Below, in pieces: positions 32,458-41,505 of a stretch of 42,861 bases of DNA (position 1 is its first letter; each line of letters starts with the position of its first letter). The stretch is from Clostridia bacterium. Lineage in GTDB: Bacteria; Bacillota; Clostridia; Oscillospirales; QAMX01. The position numbers and the translations under genes are program-made. The notes below the pieces were generated by a model. That model made no database searches, was not told where the DNA came from, and saw only the letters and a program-made list of their open reading frames with translations. The stretch is from contig JAFQKV010000114.1 of assembly GCA_017414715.1 (NCBI GenBank), positions 1 to 42,861 of the forward strand, written 5' to 3'.

Positions 32458-33150
32458 TTATTTATCGCATACTGTCGTTAAGTATCCGTGCAGTACAGCC
32501 ACCGCGACCCACTCACGGTAGGCCGGATCCTGCAGTCTTGATAGATCCGAAGGATCCGTAATGTACCCGCACTCCACGATGACCGCCGGACAGCTCGTGT
32601 TTCTGAAAAGATACAGGCCGGACGGTATCTGTGAGGAGGCGCGGGTCGGAATATCCTGACGCTGCTTCAACGCCCTTTCGATTCCAAGGGACAACGCTTC
32701 CGACATCTCCTCTGACCGCGCAAACACCTGTGCTCCGCGAACAAAGCCGTCATACGCATTCTGGTGTATGGACACAAGCACGGCACCTGGCACAGCGTTC
32801 ACCGCCGACACACGGTTTTTCATGTCAGAATTCTTCTTCTCCCGTATGGTGTCGCACTCACCGTCCCAAAGTCCGCTCTCTCCCGTCCGTGTCCGGACAG
32901 CAGGGACACAGAACATATTGGCAAGTCCGTAGAGCCGGTTCGCAATATCCAGATTGATGCCGCTTTCCGCCGTTCCGTCCGATGCCACGGCACCGCCGTC
33001 CGGCTCCCCGTGTCCGGCATCAATGACAAGCACGGGCGAAGGATCCGCAGCGGTCATCACCGCTTCCGGCAGCAGTGCGATGAGTGAGCCTGCCAAAAGA
33101 ACACCGGCAAGAAAAAGGGTCATCCCCCATTGCTTCATAAACCCGTTCAT
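32458..33150 (-). CDS. cwlD: N-acetylmuramoyl-L-alanine amidase CwlD
   Basis: A 230-residue Amidase_3 enzyme. One N-terminal signal/anchor helix (residues 10-30) precedes the zinc site: IDAGHGEPDGGA (His47), the Glu in AESGINLDIA (Glu62), VSIHQNAY and VIVECGYI with catalytic Glu. The DACF-CwlD pair makes muramic delta-lactam in the spore cortex, which fits this gene order. The start at 33150 has GGTGG 6 nt upstream and forms an ATGA overlap with the carboxypeptidase gene. Length and motif spacing match CwlD rather than vegetative amidases. Confidence 0.9.
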   Translation of the reverse strand: MNGFMKQWGMTLFLAGVLLAGSLIALLPEAVMTAADPSPVLVIDAGHGEPDGGAVASDGTAESGINLDIANRLYGLANMFCVPAVRTRTGESGLWDGECDTIREKKNSDMKNRVSAVNAVPGAVLVSIHQNAYDGFVRGAQVFARSEEMSEALSLGIERALKQRQDIPTRASSQIPSGLYLFRNTSCPAVIVECGYITDPSDLSRLQDPAYREWVAVAVLHGYLTTVCDK

Positions 33151-34256
33151 TGAAGCCACCCAAATATATAGCTGCAAATACGGGACCAAACCGTCTCTGC
33201 CTTAACGGGCAGGGATGCATCTTCCGCAGCGTAGAGCGAAACTGCGGAAGACACACATCCTCCGGCAATGATTTTCGCCGTGCCGATCTGTGTCCCCCGG
33301 CAGATACCGGGATATACAAACCTCGGCAGCTCATAGCTGACCTCCAGCTTATCCTTTAAATAGACCGGAACGGAAATACGTATCCCACCGACAGAAGTAC
33401 ATAAAAGCTCTCCGCCGCCCGCCACAGGAAGCTTGCGGGAAATGTCCGTATAAGAGAAAAACACGGTGGTCTGCAGATTTTCCGCGTAGGCATACATTTC
33501 CCCGTGGTCATCCCAATCATCCGGATCGTCAAGGGTCACTGCGACATAACGGCGGCCGCAAATAACTGCGGTGGACACGAGACAGCGTCCGGCAGCCTTG
33601 GTATATCCCGTTTTCCCACCGTCGCAGGCAGGGATCCGCTCCAAAAGCTTGTTGTGATTGGTCATAAACCTGGAACCGGAGGAATAGGTCTGCGTGCAAA
33701 GCAGCTCCATCAAACGCGCATTCTGCGAGGCGGCACACATCAGGCGTGCGAGATCGGCCGCGGAAGACAGATGCCCTTCTGCCGGCATACCGTGAGGATT
33801 TTCAAAATGGGTTTCCGTCATCCCGAGTTCTGCGGCCTTTTCATTCATCCGCCGAACAAAGTCAGCCTCGGTTTCGCACAGGCCTTCGGCCAGTACAACA
33901 GCGGCATCATTTGCGCTCTCAAGGAGCAGACCGTAGAGCAGTGTTTCGCCATCCACACGCTCACCCGCCTGCAGATAGAGCGAGGATCCGCCGACAGAGA
34001 CCGCGGCATGGGATACCTCAAACATATCGTCCGCTTTGATCCCGCACTCAAGGGCCACCAAAGCCGTCATCAGCTTTGTCGTGCTTGCCGGAGGTGCCGG
34101 TGCATCCGCGTCCTTTTCATACAGGATATCGCCGCTCGATGCATCCAGCAGGATGGCTTTATCCGCCGAAAGCTGGAGCGCAGAACACGGACACGCAAAA
34201 AGCAACAGCAGGATTGTCAGCAAAAATACGCCGCGCAGGTAATTCAAAAGAAACAC
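33147..34256 (-). CDS. D-alanyl-D-alanine carboxypeptidase (DacF-like, S11)
   Basis: A 369-residue secreted penicillin-binding protein of family S11. A signal peptide (residues 8-26) is followed by the catalytic triplets: STTK (Ser58-Lys61), SAN (114-116) and KTG (215-217), then a C-terminal beta domain and a short hydrophobic end. It trims the terminal D-Ala of peptidoglycan side chains; the gene order with cwlD and ytfJ suggests the DacF role in cortex formation. The annotated start is a GTG with poor SD spacing; the TTG at 34247 is an alternative with GGCGGTG upstream. It overlaps cwlD by 4 nt. Confidence 0.9.
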   Translation of the reverse strand: MFLLNYLRGVFLLTILLLLFACPCSALQLSADKAILLDASSGDILYEKDADAPAPPASTTKLMTALVALECGIKADDMFEVSHAAVSVGGSSLYLQAGERVDGETLLYGLLLESANDAAVVLAEGLCETEADFVRRMNEKAAELGMTETHFENPHGMPAEGHLSSAADLARLMCAASQNARLMELLCTQTYSSGSRFMTNHNKLLERIPACDGGKTGYTKAAGRCLVSTAVICGRRYVAVTLDDPDDWDDHGEMYAYAENLQTTVFFSYTDISRKLPVAGGGELLCTSVGGIRISVPVYLKDKLEVSYELPRFVYPGICRGTQIGTAKIIAGGCVSSAVSLYAAEDASLPVKAETVWSRICSYIFGWLQ

Positions 34257-34305
34257 CGCCCAAAATCAAAGTCTGTGCTTTAATTATACAGGCGGTGTAG
34301 GTCTA

Positions 34306-34701
34306 TTATTCTTCCTGCGGCTTGTTCTTCTTCAAATCCCGGATTAGCCCGACGATGCGCTCTGCCGCAACGGGCACGGCATCCACGGCCTGGACATAGG
34401 GATTTGCCTCTCCGCTGCCGGAGACAGGCATCATGCGGATGCTGCCCTTTTCATAAACGATGAAGCTCACCGGCTTGACGGAGATCCCGGCACCGCTGCC
34501 GCCGCCAAAATGAACCCGGGAGGGTTCTTTTCCGAAATCGGATCCGCCGCCGGCAAGACCGATGGATACCTGTGAGACGGGAACAACGGTCACATCCTCG
34601 GAAAAGGTAATGGGCGTACCGATAATGGTATCGGCATCCACGAGTTCACGAACCTTTTCAAGGGTCGAACGAAGCATATCGCTGATGGGGTTCTGGTTCA
34701 T
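34306..34701 (-). CDS. ytfJ: GerW/YtfJ-family sporulation protein
   Basis: A 131-residue soluble protein matching the YtfJ/GerW family (PF09579). Typical elements are the N-terminal helix LRSTLEKVRELVDADTIIG, the strand VVPVSQVSIGLAGGGSDFG, the Gly-rich FGGGSGAGISVKPVSFIV and the charged C-terminal tail. The family is conserved in spore formers; in Bacillus it is needed for normal germination. The ATG has GGAGGT upstream and overlaps the DUF2953 gene by 4 nt. Confidence 0.92.
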   Translation of the reverse strand: MNQNPISDMLRSTLEKVRELVDADTIIGTPITFSEDVTVVPVSQVSIGLAGGGSDFGKEPSRVHFGGGSGAGISVKPVSFIVYEKGSIRMMPVSGSGEANPYVQAVDAVPVAAERIVGLIRDLKKNKPQEE

Positions 34702-35285
34702 TTCGTTTTACCTCCGGAAAGCTGGATTTTACGTTTCAGGTAGGATGCAAGTATCGGCAGCGCAGCGATCAGAATCTTGAGCACACAGGTACGAACATCT
34801 GCAAAAAGAAGAAGTTCTGTTTTTTTGCCTTCAAAATCCGGTTCAATATCAATGCGCGGACGACGAATGGCAAAAATGCGGTCAAGATGCTGCCATATCA
34901 TGCCAAAGGCTGCACAGGCAGCGCCAAACAACTCGGCACATTTCGCGGGATTCTCCGCCGAGATGCGAAGATGCAGGCGAAATTTCGGCACATCTATGGC
35001 ACCGAATACCCTGGGAATGCGCGGAAGCGCAACACGCAGTATTTCACGGATCTCACCGGCCGTGCTTTTCCTGTCCGGCATACCGGACGGCTCATTCTCT
35101 TTCTTTTTTTTCACCTTTGCAGGTTTATGTGGCTTTTTTTTCGGATAAAGCATATACCGTATACCGAGAATGAGGACCGATACGGTAAATCTATCATCCA
35201 CCAGGCGAAAGGCGATTCGTACAGGCAGAATCAGCACCGCCGCCAGGAGAAAAAGCACAGCAAAGAGGATGTAAAGAAAGATCAT
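34698..35285 (-). CDS. DUF2953-family membrane protein (YtfI-like)
   Basis: A 195-residue protein with one N-terminal helix (residues 3-23), a lysine-rich cytoplasmic stretch (KKKPHKPAKVKKKKEN) and a C-terminal region ending in another hydrophobic segment. The position just upstream of ytfJ and the sequence match DUF2953 (PF11167), found with ytfJ in spore-forming Firmicutes; function unknown. Overlaps scpB by 4 nt and ytfJ by 4 nt, so the group is translationally coupled. Confidence 0.82.
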   Translation of the reverse strand: MIFLYILFAVLFLLAAVLILPVRIAFRLVDDRFTVSVLILGIRYMLYPKKKPHKPAKVKKKKENEPSGMPDRKSTAGEIREILRVALPRIPRVFGAIDVPKFRLHLRISAENPAKCAELFGAACAAFGMIWQHLDRIFAIRRPRIDIEPDFEGKKTELLLFADVRTCVLKILIAALPILASYLKRKIQLSGGKTK

Positions 35286-35872
35286 TCTTCCGTCGGTACG
35301 GGATCTTCGGCATCAGATCCTTCAACTGCCTCGTCGATGATCAGCTGCTGACCCTCATCATTAAAGCCGGATATCTCCGGAAGCTCACGCAGAGAGGAAA
35401 GGCCGAAGCAGCGCAGAAAATCGTCTGTAGTCCGATACAGAATGGGGCGACCGGGCACATCAAGACGTCCGGCCTCGTAGATAAGTCCCTTTTCCGCCAG
35501 CATACCGATGGTATACGAGGAGTCAACGCCGCGCACCTGCTCCACGTACTGGCGTGTGACCGGCTGCTTGTAGGCAATGATGGCGAGGACCTCCAAAGCC
35601 GTAGCAGAAAGGCTCGGCTTTTTGCGTATCTCCAGCGCAAGGCGCACATAGTCTGCATATTTGCGCTCGGATATCATCTGCAGGCTGTTTTCCAGACGGA
35701 TCACGCGGATACCGCCGGCGCGCTCCGCATACAGATCACAGAGATCCGATGACAGAGCTTCCACGCTTGCAAGGTCCATGTCCAGCACACGGCAGATACG
35801 GTCCAGCGGAACGGGATCACCGGATGCAAACAGTATGCTCTCAATGATGGAGAGGACTTCTCTGGTGGTCAT
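35282..35872 (-). CDS. scpB: Segregation and condensation protein ScpB
   Basis: A 196-residue winged-helix kleisin partner. Typical regions are SIIESILFASGDPVPL at the N-terminus, LSATALEVLAIIAYKQPVTR and VRGVDSSYTIGMLAEKGLI, then GRPILYRTTDDFL and the C-terminal tail. It binds ScpA and SMC to organise the chromosome during replication and sporulation. AAAGGAG is 9 nt before the ATG. It follows scpA with 6 nt between the genes. Confidence 0.95.
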   Translation of the reverse strand: MTTREVLSIIESILFASGDPVPLDRICRVLDMDLASVEALSSDLCDLYAERAGGIRVIRLENSLQMISERKYADYVRLALEIRKKPSLSATALEVLAIIAYKQPVTRQYVEQVRGVDSSYTIGMLAEKGLIYEAGRLDVPGRPILYRTTDDFLRCFGLSSLRELPEISGFNDEGQQLIIDEAVEGSDAEDPVPTEE

Positions 35873-35878
35873 GCTTGA

Positions 35879-36616
35879 TCACTCCTTTGCATCAGCCGTT
35901 GTGGGGACATCCGTATTCACGGAGAGGGTGAGGTCATCCTCCGTCTCCTCCAGCACAATGTGCTGATCCTTACAGAGCTGTAGCACAGCAAGGAAGGTCG
36001 CGATCAGCTCACTTCTTGACCGGGCAGCTTTGTAAAGGGAACGGAGCGAAAGATTCCTTTGGGAACGGAAGAGGGTAAGGATTCCGCCGATCTTCTCATC
36101 AATGGAGACAACGTCGCGGCTCATGATGGTGGTCATACGGAATTCCGGCTCCTCTTTTATCTCCTCTTTCCGCTGCATCAGCATACGCACCGCACCGGAC
36201 AGAAGATCCGGTGAAAGACCATACTTTGCAACGGGGATCGGTGCGAGCGTTTCCTGTTCGCGGACAAAGGAGCCGGCAAAACTCTCCGCCCGCTCCTGAA
36301 AATAGGGGCGGGTGGCTTTGAAGAGCTGATATTCGATAAGACTTTCCACCAGCTGCTTACGGGGATCCTCTTCAATATCCTCATATTTCGGGAGGATCAT
36401 CGAAGATTTGATCAGAAGCAGCTGTGCCGCCATGACAGAGAACTCGCTTGCAAGTTCAATATTAAAGTCCTCGGCGGCCTTCATATAGGCAAGATACTGC
36501 TCCAGAATCTCCGCCACGGGAATATCATAGATATCCACCTTATTTTTGGAGATGAGGTGCAGCAGCAGATCGAGAGGTCCTTCAAAGACTTCAAGACGGA
36601 AGGTTGGGTTTTCCAT
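35879..36616 (-). CDS. scpA: Segregation and condensation protein ScpA
   Basis: A 245-residue kleisin. N-terminal FEGPLDLLLHLISKNKVDIYDIPV is the conserved SMC-binding helix region (residues 9-32), split into FEGPLDLLLHLI and KNKVDIYDIPV. The C-terminal winged helix (SRSELIATFLAVLQLCKDQ) contacts the SMC head. It forms the SMC-ScpA-ScpB condensin. It lies 11 nt after nrdR and directly before scpB. Confidence 0.96.
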   Translation of the reverse strand: MENPTFRLEVFEGPLDLLLHLISKNKVDIYDIPVAEILEQYLAYMKAAEDFNIELASEFSVMAAQLLLIKSSMILPKYEDIEEDPRKQLVESLIEYQLFKATRPYFQERAESFAGSFVREQETLAPIPVAKYGLSPDLLSGAVRMLMQRKEEIKEEPEFRMTTIMSRDVVSIDEKIGGILTLFRSQRNLSLRSLYKAARSRSELIATFLAVLQLCKDQHIVLEETEDDLTLSVNTDVPTTADAKE

Positions 36617-36627
36617 GAACTTCCGGC

Positions 36628-37092
36628 TTACCGATTCTGCATTTCGTTTTCAAGGTTCTCAAGCTCTCTGCGGAATGAACCGATATCCTTGAAGCTTCTG
36701 TAGACCGAAGCAAATCGCACGTAGGCGACCTCATCCAGCGTCTTCAGACCGTCCATGACAAGCTCGCCGATCTGACCGGAGGCAACCTCCCGGTCCAGAG
36801 AGTTGCGGATGACCTGCTCGACATCATCAATGAGCTTCTCCAGCTGATTGATGGACACGGGGCGCTTTTCGCAGGAGCGAAGAAGTCCGCGCATCAGCTT
36901 GTTGCGATCGTAGGTTTCTCTCTTGCCATCCTTTTTGATGACGATGATGGGCAGCGTCTCCACCACCTCGTAGGTGGTGAAGCGCTTGCCGCACTGCTCA
37001 CATTCCCGGCGACGGCGGATATTATCCGCATCATCGTTAGGTCTGGAGTCGATCACTTTGCTTTTAGGACTGGCGCAAAAGGGACATTTCAT
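36628..37092 (-). CDS. nrdR: Transcriptional repressor NrdR
   Basis: A 154-residue repressor of ribonucleotide reductase genes. The N-terminal zinc ribbon CPFC ... [17 protein letters not shown] (residues 3-41) and the ATP-cone ([16 protein letters not shown] onward) are complete and typical in length. It senses dATP/ATP and blocks nrd promoters; no nrd gene is in the window. It lies 30 nt after secF and 11 nt before scpA, suggesting one long transcript. Confidence 0.97.
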   Translation of the reverse strand: MKCPFCASPKSKVIDSRPNDDADNIRRRRECEQCGKRFTTYEVVETLPIIVIKKDGKRETYDRNKLMRGLLRSCEKRPVSINQLEKLIDDVEQVIRNSLDREVASGQIGELVMDGLKTLDEVAYVRFASVYRSFKDIGSFRRELENLENEMQNR

Positions 37093-37122
37093 GTCAGTAT
37101 GCTCCTAAAACAGGGAGGATTT

Positions 37123-38028
37123 TCAGCGTTTGGGGAACCACTTGCGGAAGGTGCTCCACAGCGGAGCGGCGACGAACACAGAGGAATACGCACCGCAAAG
37201 AACACCGATAAGCAGTGGGATCATGAAGTTCTTGATGCTGGGAACACCCATCACCAGAAGCAGAACGATCATAACGAGGGTGGTGAAGGTGGTGTTGATG
37301 GAGCGGCCCATGGAAGCCCAAACGCTCTTATCGACCACATTCTCAAAGGACTCCTTGCGGACAAGGCGGCTCTCCTCTCGCACACGGTCAAAAATAACGA
37401 TGGTTGCGTTGATGGAGTAACCGACGATGGTCAGCGCCGCAGCGATGAAGTTGATGTTCATCGGGAAGCGGAAAATGACGTAGAAGGAGAGGATGACGAG
37501 AACGTCGTGCAGAAGGCAGGCGATCGCAGAAAGACCGGAACGGAAATCAAAGCGGATAGTGATGTAGATCAGAATTCCGATGGCGGCGACGATGGAGGCG
37601 GTGACCGCCACACGCTGCAGATCCTTACCGATGGTGGGTGAAACATTATCAACGGAGAGAAGATCGTCTTCCTGCTTGAGACCGAATTTCTCCTCCAGGG
37701 CAAGATAAACCTCGTTTGCCTGGTCATCGGTCAGCTCGGAGGTCTTGATGATGACCTCGTCCTTCACGGAACCGCTGCCGGTGGACTGAACGGAAGCGGG
37801 CTTGATGCCGACAGTCTCATTGACGAGATCGGAAATCTCGTTGCATACGGACTGGGTAGCCTCGGTGTGAATAGCCACCTGAATGGTGGTACCGCCGGTG
37901 AAGTCAATGTCAAAATTGAAGAAGGGAGCACCGAAAAGGGCACCGATAAAGCCGACAAGACCGGGCAGGATGAGCAGCAGGGACAGGAACTTGGTCCACT
38001 TAAAGCATTTTGTTACAGAAAACTTCAT
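37123..38028 (-). CDS. secF: Protein translocase subunit SecF
   Basis: A 301-residue membrane protein with six helices. The family signature FDIDFTGGTTIQV follows the first helix (about residues 38-50), then an extracellular domain and the five-helix bundle (IRFDFRSGLSAIACLLHDVLV split, GYSINATIVIFDRVREE, SINTTFTTL). With SecD it completes protein export driven by the ion gradient. It starts 2 nt after the secD stop and is clearly a separate gene, not a fusion. Confidence 0.96.
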   Translation of the reverse strand: MKFSVTKCFKWTKFLSLLLILPGLVGFIGALFGAPFFNFDIDFTGGTTIQVAIHTEATQSVCNEISDLVNETVGIKPASVQSTGSGSVKDEVIIKTSELTDDQANEVYLALEEKFGLKQEDDLLSVDNVSPTIGKDLQRVAVTASIVAAIGILIYITIRFDFRSGLSAIACLLHDVLVILSFYVIFRFPMNINFIAAALTIVGYSINATIVIFDRVREESRLVRKESFENVVDKSVWASMGRSINTTFTTLVMIVLLLVMGVPSIKNFMIPLLIGVLCGAYSSVFVAAPLWSTFRKWFPKR

Positions 38029-38030
38029 GG

Positions 38031-39314
38031 TCAGTTCTCCTCCACTTTCTTAACCTTGGCATACAGGGCAGGCTTTTTCAGGCCAAAGCCGTAGAAGATA
38101 TAGACCAGAGCTCTCGTCATTACGATGGCGGTGAACATGGAGATCACGATACCGAGACCGAGAGTCAGCGCAAAGCCCTGAATGGTACCGCTGCCCAGGT
38201 AGTAAAGCACCAAGGCGGCGATGATGGTGGTGATGTTGGAGTCCACAATGGCGCTGGTTGCGCGGTGGAAACCGGCGTTGATGGCAGAGCGGACGGTCTT
38301 GCCGGAGGCAAGCTCCTCCTTAATACGCTCGAAGATAATGACATTTGCGTCGACCGCCATACCGATGGAAAGCAGGATACCTGCAATACCGGCAAGAGAG
38401 AGGTTGACATGCAGAACGCTCATCAGAACGGCAAAGAAAGCCATGTAGAAGAGCAGGGAGATGCAGGCGGAGAAGCCGGGCAGACGGTAGTAGACGATCA
38501 TGAAAGCCATGATGATCAGAAGGCCGATGAGGCCGGCAAAGATGCTGGTCTCCAGGGCGCGGTCACCAAGGGTAGCACCCACGGCACGCAGCTCAACGCG
38601 CTCCAGAGAGAAGGGCAGCTGACCCGCAGCAATCAGATTTGCAAGGGTCTTTGCACTCTCGGCATCAAAGCTGCCGGAGATGACAGCGGACTCGCTCTCG
38701 ATCTTCTCATTGACGGCGGGGGAAGAGATCTTCTCACCGTCGAGAACAACGTTCAGAATATTCTCATCGAGCTTGGAGATGGCGGAGGTAACCTCACCGA
38801 ACTTCTTGGCATCATTAAGCTCAAGAACAACATGATGCACGCTCACACCGGTGCCGCTGACGGGACCGTAGTTTGCATAGGCATCCTTGATATCGGAACC
38901 GGTCAGATAGACATTGCCGTCATTGTCCTCAAAGGTGAGCTGAGCGGTGGCACCGAGAAGCTTGATAAGCTCGTCCGGATCGGAAACGGAAGGAACGTCA
39001 GCACGCAGGCGGTTCTCGCCAACCTGATAAACCTCGGCCTCGGTGTAGCCTGCGGTGGTCAGGCGGGTACGCATGATGGCAACGGCGATCTCCATATCAC
39101 CCGCAAGATTCGCGGTGTCATACTTATCGTCGTACATTGCCTCAAATGTGACGGAAGAGCCGCCAACCAGATCAAGGCCGCGGCGAATGCCATCTTCCGT
39201 GTCAGTCACGCTGGCAATCTTGAAGCTGCCGATCTCAAGACCGCAGATCGCAAGATACCCAAGCAGTGCAATGACGAGGATGATGGCAACGAAACCGGTA
39301 ATTCTTTTTGCCAT
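38031..39314 (-). CDS. secD: Protein translocase subunit SecD
   Basis: A 427-residue membrane protein. After helix 1 comes GLDLVGGSSVTFEA (about 47-60), a large extracellular domain with repeated beta elements, then the helical bundle with LPGFSACISLLFYM, SIGMAVDANVIIFERIKEE and LYYLGSGTIQGFALTLGLGI. It works with SecF behind SecYEG. The length is shorter than E. coli SecD (615) but usual for Firmicutes. GAGGAGG is upstream of its ATG; the promoter (39372-39401) lies 60-90 nt upstream. Confidence 0.96.
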   Translation of the reverse strand: MAKRITGFVAIILVIALLGYLAICGLEIGSFKIASVTDTEDGIRRGLDLVGGSSVTFEAMYDDKYDTANLAGDMEIAVAIMRTRLTTAGYTEAEVYQVGENRLRADVPSVSDPDELIKLLGATAQLTFEDNDGNVYLTGSDIKDAYANYGPVSGTGVSVHHVVLELNDAKKFGEVTSAISKLDENILNVVLDGEKISSPAVNEKIESESAVISGSFDAESAKTLANLIAAGQLPFSLERVELRAVGATLGDRALETSIFAGLIGLLIIMAFMIVYYRLPGFSACISLLFYMAFFAVLMSVLHVNLSLAGIAGILLSIGMAVDANVIIFERIKEELASGKTVRSAINAGFHRATSAIVDSNITTIIAALVLYYLGSGTIQGFALTLGLGIVISMFTAIVMTRALVYIFYGFGLKKPALYAKVKKVEEN

Positions 39315-39371
39315 GGGAAAGAGTCCTCCTCTGTTTTAACCCAATTTTTGGGCTTTCGTTGCATATGGGAT

Positions 39372-39401
39372 ATTATATAACAAATCATTGCCTTTCGTCA
39401 A
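39372..39401 (-). promoter_or_regulatory. Promoter of secD and the following block
   Basis: Minus strand TTGACG (39401-39396), 18 bp, TATAAT (39377-39372). No internal terminator is obvious down to radA, so this may drive a long operon. Confidence 0.65.
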
Positions 39402-39463
39402 GGCATTATACAAGATATTGTGGTCAGTCACTGCAATTTATACACGGAATCCAGTTAACAAGA

Positions 39464-39495
39464 AAAACCGGAGAGCAAAAATACTCTCCGGTTTT
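39464..39495 (-). terminator. Terminator of the aminotransferase gene
   Basis: A perfect 12-bp stem (39464-39475 with 39484-39495), loop of 8 nt, with a short T run on the minus strand, immediately after the stop codon at 39500. Confidence 0.8.
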
Positions 39496-39499
39496 CGAT

Positions 39500-40786
39500 T
39501 CAGTCAACTGTGATTCCGAGAAGCTTCTCGCAGGCGGCAAGCTTTGTGCAGAGCACGAGAAGATCCGTCGCGCACTTCAGCTCGGAAAGTGTCGGGAAGG
39601 TGGGAGCGATACGGAGATTGCGGTCCCGGGGATCCTTCTTGCAGGGGAAGGATGCACCGGCCGGGGTCATCTCGACACCGATGTCGGCAAGCAGCTTCCA
39701 GACACGGGATGCGCAGCCGTCCATCACGTCAAGGGAGATGAAATAACCGCCGCGGGGTCTCGTATAGGTACCGATACCGGCAGGGGCGATCTCCTCATCA
39801 AGTGCGTTGAGCACAACCTCAAACTTCGGGCGAAGAAGCTCCGCATGCTTGCGCATATGGTCTGCCACCGCCTTCATATCCGGCAGATAGCGCAAGTGCC
39901 GCAGCTGGTTAAGCTTATCGGGACCGATGGTCTGGAGGCCCATGATCTTTTTATGGTAGGCGATATTCGCCACAGAGGCCGCCATGGCGGCAACACCGGC
40001 ACCGGGAAAGGTGATTTTGGAGGTCGAGGTGTATGTAAAGACCATATCTCCTCTTCCCTGCGCATCAGCCTCGGCCAGGAGATTTAAAAGCACATCCCCC
40101 TCATCATACAGGTCGTGCACGGCGTAGGCGTTGTCCCATACGATAATGAAATCCTTTGCCGCAGGGCAAAGGGCGGCAAAGCGGCGAACAACAGCATCGG
40201 AGAAGGTGATGCCGGTGGGGTTGGAATACTTCGGAACACAGAAGATACCCTTGACCGCAGGATCTCGTACAAGCTCCTCGACGGCATCCATATCGGGACC
40301 GTCCGTTTTCATTTCGACGGGGATAAGCTCCATGCCGAGAGCCTCGGCAATGGCAAAATGACGGTCATAGCCGGGGCACGGGCAGAGAAATTTCAGTTTT
40401 CCCTGACCCATCCAGGGCTCGGTATCCGCATGGAGACCGAAGACCATGGCACGCATGAGCGTGTCAAAAATCATATTGAGGGCGGAATTGCCGCCGACAA
40501 GCACCTGATCAGCGGGGGCTCCGAGCATTTCGCCAAAAAAGGCGCGTCCATCCTCTATGCCTTCCAGCTTACCGTAATTGCGGAGATCCATTCCGTCGGC
40601 GCGGCAGTCGGCACCGGAGGTTACTGCGCAAAACAGCGCATCGGAAAGATCAAGCTGATCGGCAGCGGGCTTTCCGCGGGCCATATTCAGCGACAGTCCG
40701 AGACCTGCCGCCTCCTCGTATTTTTTGCGAAGATCGGCGTAGAGCTCGGTCAGCTCAGCCCGGGACATCTGGTCAAAGCGTGGCAT
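39500..40786 (-). CDS. PLP-dependent aspartate aminotransferase (subgroup 1c / Asp_aminotransf)
   Basis: A 428-residue fold-type I aminotransferase. LSLNMARGKPAADQLDLS near the start (31-48) contains the substrate-side Arg/Gly region; VGGNSALNM (97-105) binds the PLP phosphate, DNAYAVHDL (218-226) supplies the Asp for N1, and SKITFPGAG (256-264) has the PLP Lys257. GGYFISLDV and RIAPTFP follow near the C-terminus. This matches the PF12897 group of aspartate aminotransferases. The ATG at 40786 has GGAGG 5 nt upstream; a TTG four codons earlier is less likely. Confidence 0.9.
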   Translation of the reverse strand: MPRFDQMSRAELTELYADLRKKYEEAAGLGLSLNMARGKPAADQLDLSDALFCAVTSGADCRADGMDLRNYGKLEGIEDGRAFFGEMLGAPADQVLVGGNSALNMIFDTLMRAMVFGLHADTEPWMGQGKLKFLCPCPGYDRHFAIAEALGMELIPVEMKTDGPDMDAVEELVRDPAVKGIFCVPKYSNPTGITFSDAVVRRFAALCPAAKDFIIVWDNAYAVHDLYDEGDVLLNLLAEADAQGRGDMVFTYTSTSKITFPGAGVAAMAASVANIAYHKKIMGLQTIGPDKLNQLRHLRYLPDMKAVADHMRKHAELLRPKFEVVLNALDEEIAPAGIGTYTRPRGGYFISLDVMDGCASRVWKLLADIGVEMTPAGASFPCKKDPRDRNLRIAPTFPTLSELKCATDLLVLCTKLAACEKLLGITVD

Positions 40787-40795
40787 GGGTTCCTC

Positions 40796-40822
40796 CAAAA
40801 AAATGCAAAAGGTATACTTTGC
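40796..40822 (-). terminator. Weak hairpin with T run between ECF S component and aminotransferase
   Basis: On the minus strand TGCAAA and TTTGCA enclose a short AT-rich loop and are followed by seven Ts. The stem is only 6 bp, so this may be a weak terminator. Confidence 0.35.
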
Positions 40823-40836
40823 AGAGTAAATTTAGT

Positions 40837-41433
40837 TTATGCGCGGTGCAGTGCCTTCAGGATTCCCTTGGAAACGGCACCGCCAACAATCAGGGTTACT
40901 ACGGCCTCGATCACTCCGTTGAGGCCGACAAAAGCGGCGGCAAAGGCAAGCACCGTTTTACCTGCCTGCATGCCGGAGATATAGTCGGAACGGCCAAAAA
41001 GAAGCATAAGGCCGCCGACAAAGAAAACGGTGTTGAGTGCGGCACAGGAGAATGACGCCAGGGCATGGGGCAGGATGCGCAGCTTTTTGATATGGGACAA
41101 AGCACGGAAAACAAACGCGGGCAAAAGGCCGCAGAGTACGCGGGGCACGATGCACAGCACAAAGGTCGACACGGGGCTGATGTTCATCAGCGCAGCGCCG
41201 AAGGTACTCGTGGCCGTAGCTGCCTGAAAAAAGCTGGTCAGGCCGAAAACCAGGCCGAGAAATGCGCCCTCCACCGGGCCAAGCACGATGGCACCAACCG
41301 CTACGGGAATGCACAGGAACGTGATCTCCACAGCGGGGGTCTTTAAGTACCCGATGGGCGTAAAGGCAAAGATCAGGACGATTGCTGTAAGTATAGCCAG
41401 TTGTACCATCTTCAGCGTTTTGCGGTTTTTCAT
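40837..41433 (-). CDS. ECF transporter S component, probably pantothenate (PanT-like)
   Basis: A 198-residue membrane protein with about six helices and the ECF S-component profile: N-terminal MVQLAILTAIVLIFAFTPIGYL, VEITFLCIPVAVGAIVLGP and GAFLGLVFGLTSFFQA. S components bind one vitamin or metal and work with a shared EcfA/A'/T module, which is not in this window. It lies directly downstream of coaX (72 nt), the pantothenate kinase, which makes pantothenate the most likely substrate; that is inference from context. GGAGG precedes the ATG. Confidence 0.85.
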   Translation of the reverse strand: MKNRKTLKMVQLAILTAIVLIFAFTPIGYLKTPAVEITFLCIPVAVGAIVLGPVEGAFLGLVFGLTSFFQAATATSTFGAALMNISPVSTFVLCIVPRVLCGLLPAFVFRALSHIKKLRILPHALASFSCAALNTVFFVGGLMLLFGRSDYISGMQAGKTVLAFAAAFVGLNGVIEAVVTLIVGGAVSKGILKALHRA

Positions 41434-41505
41434 TGTTTTTTTCCTCCCTGCTGCCGTTCGGGAAATATCCGATACGGTGCAAATTAGAATTTATTTCACA
41501 GGCGT

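Noticed and set aside
34280-34292. A TATAAT-like box on the minus strand before the carboxypeptidase gene
   Set aside because: No usable -35 at the right distance, and the gene follows ytfJ closely, so I did not call a promoter.
38010-39380. A 456-codon plus-strand frame opposite secD
   Set aside because: Its Gly/Asp/His-rich translation is the typical antisense of a membrane protein gene; secD itself is unambiguous.
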